From Comamonas koreensis (GTDB lineage Bacteria > Pseudomonadota > Gammaproteobacteria > Burkholderiales > Burkholderiaceae_C), in the NCBI RefSeq assembly GCF_021026195.1, contig NZ_JAJNCT010000004.1:54111-118110 (forward strand): 64,000 nucleotides of DNA, in the 5' to 3' direction. A program made the position numbers and the translations under genes. Below the pieces are notes generated by a model that made no database searches, was not told the DNA's origin, and saw nothing but the letters and a program-made list of their open reading frames with translations. Positions 60,023 to 64,000 of the stretch are shown piece after piece; positions within the stretch are counted from its first letter, which is position 1; every line of letters starts with the position of its first letter.

Positions 60023-60976
60023 ATGAAACCCGCCTTATCCGCTGCAGCCCACAGCCGCTGGACCACGCCCGAGAACCTGCTGCGCATCTCGGTGGTGGTG
60101 GCCATTGCCACCATTGCCCTCAAGACCAGCGCCTGGGCCGTCAGCGGCTCGGTGGGCTTGTTGTCCGATGCGCTGGAATCGCTGGTCAACCTGGTGGGCG
60201 CCCTGTTTGCGCTGGGCATGGTCACCATCGCCAAACGCCCGGCTGACGAGGGCCACCCCTATGGCCACACCAAGGCGGAGTACTTTTCGGCCGGCTTTGA
60301 GGGCCTGTTGATCTTTGGCGCGGCCATGGCCATCGTCTGGGCTTCGGTGGACCGCCTGCTCCACCCCCAGCCTCTGGAGCAGCTGGGCTGGGGCATTGCG
60401 CTGTCGATGCTCAGCACGGCGCTCAACGGTGGGCTGGCCTGGGTCATGCTGCGCGCCGCACGCGAACACCAGTCCATGGCGCTCGAAGGCGATGGCCGCC
60501 ACCTGATGACCGATGTCTGGACCTCGGTCGGCGTGGTCGGCGGCTTGCTGCTGGCGATGCTGACCGGCTGGCAGTGGCTGGATGCGGTGCTGGGCATTGC
60601 GGTGGCCTTGCATATCTTCAAAGAGGGCGGCCAGCTGGTCTGGCGCTCGTCGCAGGGGTTGATGGACGAATCCATCGATGCAGACACCCTTGCCAAGATC
60701 GAGCGCTGCGTGCGCGCCTTCGAGGCGCAAACCGGCGGCGCCGTGCACTGCGACAAGCTCAGCACCCGCCGCGCCGGCGCGCTGCACTTTATCGACATGC
60801 ACCTGCACATGCCCGGCGACTGGAGCCTGGCCCACGCCACCCAGCTGCGCATGCAGCTCGAAGCCGCGCTGCTGCAGGAGTTGCCGCAGGCACGCATCAG
60901 CATGGAAGTGCTGCCTCTGGGCGTGCAAACCCAGACCGAGGCCGTGCAGCGCAACGGCGATGCACCCAGCCCCTGA
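60023..60976 (+). CDS. Cation diffusion facilitator family transporter
   Basis: A 317-residue metal/proton antiporter. Membrane segments II and V contain the metal-site aspartates in LLSDALESLVNLVGALFALG and GDGRHLMTDVWTSVGVVGG, and the HPYGHTKAEYFSAGFEG loop is typical. The cytoplasmic C-terminal domain has EAQTGGAVHCDKLSTRR and HFIDMHLHMPGDWSL. Likely substrates are zinc, iron or manganese; the sequence does not decide. A perfect 7-bp tandem repeat (CCTGAAC, four copies) overlaps its stop codon. Confidence 0.93.
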   Translation: MKPALSAAAHSRWTTPENLLRISVVVAIATIALKTSAWAVSGSVGLLSDALESLVNLVGALFALGMVTIAKRPADEGHPYGHTKAEYFSAGFEGLLIFGAAMAIVWASVDRLLHPQPLEQLGWGIALSMLSTALNGGLAWVMLRAAREHQSMALEGDGRHLMTDVWTSVGVVGGLLLAMLTGWQWLDAVLGIAVALHIFKEGGQLVWRSSQGLMDESIDADTLAKIERCVRAFEAQTGGAVHCDKLSTRRAGALHFIDMHLHMPGDWSLAHATQLRMQLEAALLQELPQARISMEVLPLGVQTQTEAVQRNGDAPSP

Positions 60977-60999
60977 ACCCTGAACCCTGAACCCTGAAC
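60972..60999 (+). repeat. Four tandem copies of CCTGAAC
   Basis: A perfect 7-bp repeat, four units, whose first unit supplies the TGA stop of the CDF gene. It lies 50 bases before the dtd start. Confidence 0.95.
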
Positions 61000-61048
61000 C
61001 CGGCTGCAGCGTTTGCGCCTGCCGCCTTTCCGGAAGCAAGAATCTCCC

Positions 61049-61513
61049 ATGATCAGCGTATTGCAACGGGTGCGCGAAGCGCGTGTCGAAGTGGATGGCC
61101 AGGTGATCGGCCAGATCGGCCATGGCCTGCTGGCCCTGGTCTGCGCCGAGCGCGGCGATAGCCAGGCTGAAGCCGACAAGTGGCTGGCCAAGATGCTCAA
61201 GCTGCGTATCTTCCAGGACGAAGCCGGCAAGATGAACAAGAGCGTCGTCGATGTGGCCGGTGGCCTGCTGATCGTGAGCCAGTTCACGTTGGCGGCAGAC
61301 ACCAGCGGCGGCAACCGCCCCAGCTTTACCCAGGCCGCGCCCCCGGCCGATGGCGAGCGCCTGTACGACTATGTGGTGGCGCAGGCCCGCGCGCTGCATC
61401 CCGAAGTGGCGACGGGCCGCTTTGGTGCGGACATGAAGGTCTACCTGATGAACGACGGCCCGGTGACGATCCCGCTGCGCATTGCGCCGGCCGCTGTGGC
61501 GGCGGGCGGTTGA
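61049..61513 (+). CDS. dtd: D-aminoacyl-tRNA deacylase
   Basis: A 154-residue enzyme that removes D-amino acids from mischarged tRNAs. Signature segments are [38 protein letters not shown] (with the SQFTL motif) and the C-terminal [12 protein letters not shown] (the GPVT/NxGP motif). Start ATG 61049 is clear. It is encoded after the CDF gene and before an acetyltransferase gene on the same strand, an arrangement common in Burkholderiales. Confidence 0.97.
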   Translation: MISVLQRVREARVEVDGQVIGQIGHGLLALVCAERGDSQAEADKWLAKMLKLRIFQDEAGKMNKSVVDVAGGLLIVSQFTLAADTSGGNRPSFTQAAPPADGERLYDYVVAQARALHPEVATGRFGADMKVYLMNDGPVTIPLRIAPAAVAAGG

Positions 61514-61598
61514 AGCCCATCCTCAGCCAGGTCATCTGGCGCCAGCCAAGAGGCAGCTAGACTCAGTCCCTTTGCCACCAAGAGGACGAAAGACACTG

Positions 61599-62180
61599 AT
61601 GACCGAGATGGAAAAAGCCGCTGCCGGCCTGCTGTACGACGCCAACCATGACCCCAGCGTGCTGCAACTGCGCGATGCCGCCAAGGAAAAGCTGTTTGCC
61701 TTCCAGCAGATTGGCGCGCACCGGCGTGCCGAGCGTGAAGCGGTCTTGCGCGGCCTGCTGGGCAAGCTGGGCCGCAACCCCGTGTTCGATGGCCCGTTTC
61801 TCTGTGACTACGGCTTCAACATCGAGATCGGCGACAACTTCTACACCAATGTGAACCTGGTCATCCTCGATGCCGCCAAGGTCCGCATCGGCAACAACGT
61901 CTTCATCGCGCCCAACGTCGGCCTCTACACCTCCGGCCATCCGCTCGATGCTGGACGGCGCAACCAGGGCCTGGAGTTTGCCCTGCCCATCACCATTGGC
62001 GACAACGTCTGGATGGGTGCCGGCGTGCAGGTACTGCCCGGCGTCAGCATCGGCGCGGGCAGCGTGATTGCGGCCGGCGCCATCGTCACCAAGGATGTGC
62101 CCGAAGGCGTGGTGAGCGCGGGCAACCCGGCGCGTGTGCTGCGTGCTATTACGGACCAGGACCGACTCGCATACGCCTGA
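61599..62180 (+). CDS. maa: Maltose O-acetyltransferase family protein
   Basis: A 193-residue left-handed beta-helix acetyltransferase (LacA/Maa type). The N-terminal domain has EKAAAGLLYDANHDP and DAAKEKLFAFQQIG; the hexapeptide repeats include GDNFYTNVNLVILDAAKVRIGNN in part, with catalytic histidine in YTSGHPLDAGRR and the acetyl-CoA site GDNVWMGAGVQVLPGVSIG. It ends GVVSAGNPARVLR, as expected. AGAGGA precedes ATG 61599 at a longish spacing. The acceptor sugar is unknown. Confidence 0.93.
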   Translation: MTEMEKAAAGLLYDANHDPSVLQLRDAAKEKLFAFQQIGAHRRAEREAVLRGLLGKLGRNPVFDGPFLCDYGFNIEIGDNFYTNVNLVILDAAKVRIGNNVFIAPNVGLYTSGHPLDAGRRNQGLEFALPITIGDNVWMGAGVQVLPGVSIGAGSVIAAGAIVTKDVPEGVVSAGNPARVLRAITDQDRLAYA

Positions 62181-62671
62181 CGTGCCAAGGCTGCACCCCG
62201 GGGCAGGGGAGCGGCCATTTTGTAGCGGAAATCGGTTCAAAAGGGACGCTTTGGCACACCAGGCCTGGCCGCCCCTGTGGCCTGTGTATCCCCAAACCAC
62301 CCCGGCCACCTCCCCTGCGCAGCTTACGGAGCCTTGAGTCCACTGCAGGCGTTGGGCCAAACGCGCCAGCACCCCCCTGAAATGACAATTATTTGCAGCG
62401 CCCATGGGCTGCTTGGCGCAAAAGATACGATCTATAAGCCAATAGCAATTACATTTGCATAGTCAAAATAAAATAGCTCATAACAATTAATAACATTCCA
62501 TTCAGCAACGCCATGCTTCTTAGAGATGCAAAGCCTTGGGGATGTGAATGGGGCCGTCCCTGGTTGTGAGTCTTGATGCATTTTGATACGATTAAGCGGA
62601 TGTTGGACATCGTTCCTAACAAGATACCTGCGCATCCGTCTCGTGGCTTACCAGATTCAATGGGGAATGAA
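62181..62671. other. Intergenic region, AT-rich at 62400-62660
   Basis: About 490 bp with no supported gene; small frames on the minus strand look spurious. It holds the promoter and leader of the partial gene at the window edge. Base composition falls markedly from about 62400 onwards. Confidence 0.6.
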
Positions 62672-64000
62672 ATGAGAAATCTCTTGGTGTTTTTCAGGCT
62701 GCTGATGGCGGCTTTTCTGCTATGCGCAGGCGCACAGCAGGCCTTGGCGCAAAAAGTGCTGCTGCTGACTACGAATGAAGTGGCTACTGACGCTATGCAG
62801 GCCAACGACAACCTTGAGACTGAGTTCGCCGGTGTCGTTGGTGCCGCAAATCTCACTCGGATGACGGTCCTCAGTACCCCCAATGCTATCTCGCAAACCA
62901 CATTCACTTCCGCCCCTGGCCCCTTCGACATTGTTGTTGTAGCAAGCACCTATCTCCCTGTACATCCCACCAACTGGACCGTTCTCCAAAGCGCGGTAGC
63001 AAACCGCTGGGCGAACTCAATAGTCTTTTTTGTGGATGGATGCTGTGAAGGTTCGAATGGTAATAACGCTCAACAGATGGTCAATATCCTGAACGCAGGC
63101 ACTGGTTCTACATTTGTACTCGGAAGTTCAGGTGGTAATGATTCGCAGTTTCCACTGAACACTAATTCGCCATATTCAGCTTCTTTTGCTGGTTTGAATC
63201 CTTTTTACGGTGGCGCTATCACCTACATCAATGCTGTGCCAGCAAGCAATGCACTTTACTTGAAAGCAGGCACTTTACCTGCCGGCTTTCCTTCTGCCGG
63301 TACCACGCCAACTAACAGTGTCTATGGGCTCCTGATACCGACTATCCAATCTAACGCCGGCGATGGAGCTTGTGTCTTTGCAGTAGTTGATATCACGCCC
63401 TTCTATGATCCTCCAGGCGCTCTTTCTTGGACAAACAACCGTGGCAAGGTAGGTCCTGCATTCGTCAATGCCGCCACATCTGAAAACGGCGCCTGTGGCC
63501 TGCCCAAGGTCAGCAAGAGCTTTGACAAGACCGATCTCTATCTGGGTGGCAGCGACAACAGCGCCGTCCTGACCATCTCCTTGTCCAACGGCACTCCGAA
63601 CCCCATCACCAACGTCAACCTGACCGACAACCTGCCCGCACCGCTGATGGTGGGCACCGGCACCGTGGGCAGCACCTGCACCGCCAACAGCCTCAGTGCG
63701 TCACCCGGCTCTAACGTCGTCAGCAACAGCGCCTTCACGATTCCGTCGGGCGGCTGCACCATCACCGTGCCGGTTGTCTGGCCCAACAGCGTTGCCGGCC
63801 GCCAGGCTTGCATCGATACCCCGTCAGTGACTAATACCATCACGCCGGGCACCGACTTTGTCTCGCCCACTGGCCAGGTCAATACGCCAGCTACAGCATC
63901 GCTCGCCTGCCATGCTGCGCAACTCGCGATTTCCAAGCAGGTGGTCTGGCCTGCCAATATCACGCCCGTCGATCTGACCGGCACCAGCTTCCCGGTCTCG
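62672..64000 (+). CDS. Secreted DUF11-type surface protein (3' end outside window)
   Basis: An open frame of 443 codons that runs off the window. A signal peptide (MRNLLVFFRLLMAAFLLCAG, cleaved near QQALAQ) leads to a domain of about 240 residues that looks like an alpha/beta fold (KVLLLTTNEVATDAMQAND, FDIVVVASTYLP, SIVFFVDGCCEGSNGNNAQQ). I could compare it to ThuA/flavodoxin-like domains but cannot assign it. From about residue 275, DUF11-type beta domains follow (VSKSFDKTDLYLGGSDN, VNLTDNLPAPLMVGTGTVG, LAISKQVVWPANITPVDL). GGGGA precedes ATG 62672; ATG 62660 is an in-frame alternative. It is likely to end in an exosortase-type signal, which cannot be seen here. The N-terminal part is more AT-rich than the rest. 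Confidence 0.78.
   Translation, partial: MRNLLVFFRLLMAAFLLCAGAQQALAQKVLLLTTNEVATDAMQANDNLETEFAGVVGAANLTRMTVLSTPNAISQTTFTSAPGPFDIVVVASTYLPVHPTNWTVLQSAVANRWANSIVFFVDGCCEGSNGNNAQQMVNILNAGTGSTFVLGSSGGNDSQFPLNTNSPYSASFAGLNPFYGGAITYINAVPASNALYLKAGTLPAGFPSAGTTPTNSVYGLLIPTIQSNAGDGACVFAVVDITPFYDPPGALSWTNNRGKVGPAFVNAATSENGACGLPKVSKSFDKTDLYLGGSDNSAVLTISLSNGTPNPITNVNLTDNLPAPLMVGTGTVGSTCTANSLSASPGSNVVSNSAFTIPSGGCTITVPVVWPNSVAGRQACIDTPSVTNTITPGTDFVSPTGQVNTPATASLACHAAQLAISKQVVWPANITPVDLTGTSFPVS

Overview
The window is a 64 kb chromosomal segment from a high-GC betaproteobacterium, most probably a Comamonadaceae member of the Comamonas/Delftia type. The clues are a DUF1840 protein, a Bug/TctC binding protein, an exosortase H module, an ohrR-ohr pair, an RluF-like synthase with a long disordered N-terminus and the overall gene style. 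I see no tRNA, rRNA, CRISPR array, transposase or phage gene. The assignment to a genus is inference.

Layout. 1-2.5 kb: the end of a cyclopropane-fatty-acid-synthase-like gene, a DUF1840 gene and, convergent to them, a Bug-type binding protein. 2.8-14 kb: an amide/urea utilisation locus. A LuxR-type response regulator and a very large hybrid histidine kinase, whose N-terminal half is an NCS1-type permease, run divergently from urtABCDE (fmdDEF-like), formamidase fmdA and the zinc-ribbon gene fmdB. A perfect 16-bp palindrome lies in the divergent control region. 14-17 kb: two tandem glycine-rich secreted paralogues, one with an exosortase-like C-terminal anchor and one whose anchor lies beyond a stop codon. 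18-27 kb: a Liv-type ABC uptake operon flanked by two acyl-CoA ligases and followed upstream by a bacterial acyl-CoA-binding protein gene. 27-32.6 kb: a DUF4822 protein, a Crp/Fnr regulator, a small lipoprotein, an RluF-like pseudouridine synthase, a three-repeat HTH protein and an amidase.

32.6-38.3 kb: a tightly coupled six-gene operon that looks like an unusual chaperone-usher fimbrial system. It has three pilin-like proteins, a PapD-like chaperone, a small secreted protein and an outer-membrane barrel carrying a C-terminal SdrD-B-like domain. 38.5-40.6 kb: htpG behind a clear sigma-32 promoter. 41.3-47.2 kb: the exosortase H module, made of a 1,441-residue multi-DUF11 protein with a VPTL C-terminal signal, xrtH and the XrtH-associated membrane protein, each separated by a strong terminator. 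47.2-62.2 kb: mostly housekeeping and stress genes (MFS transporter, VG-repeat lipoprotein, srkA, ohr/ohrR with its operator, an HpaI-type aldolase, hydroxyacyl-CoA dehydrogenase, purT, a tannase-family lipoprotein, amn, dbpA, a CDF transporter, dtd, an acetyltransferase). 62.7 kb to the end: the start of another secreted DUF11-type gene that runs off the window.

How the parts connect: the permease-kinase probably senses a nitrogen substrate and drives the urt-fmdAB genes. Exosortase H probably sorts the DUF11 protein beside it and, by signal similarity, the glycine-rich protein at 14 kb. The Liv-type transporter, the two CoA ligases and the acyl-CoA-binding protein probably import and activate an unidentified carboxylic acid. 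The most promising undescribed items are the fimbrial-type operon, the permease-kinase circuit with its operator, and the stop-split anchor of the glycine-rich protein.
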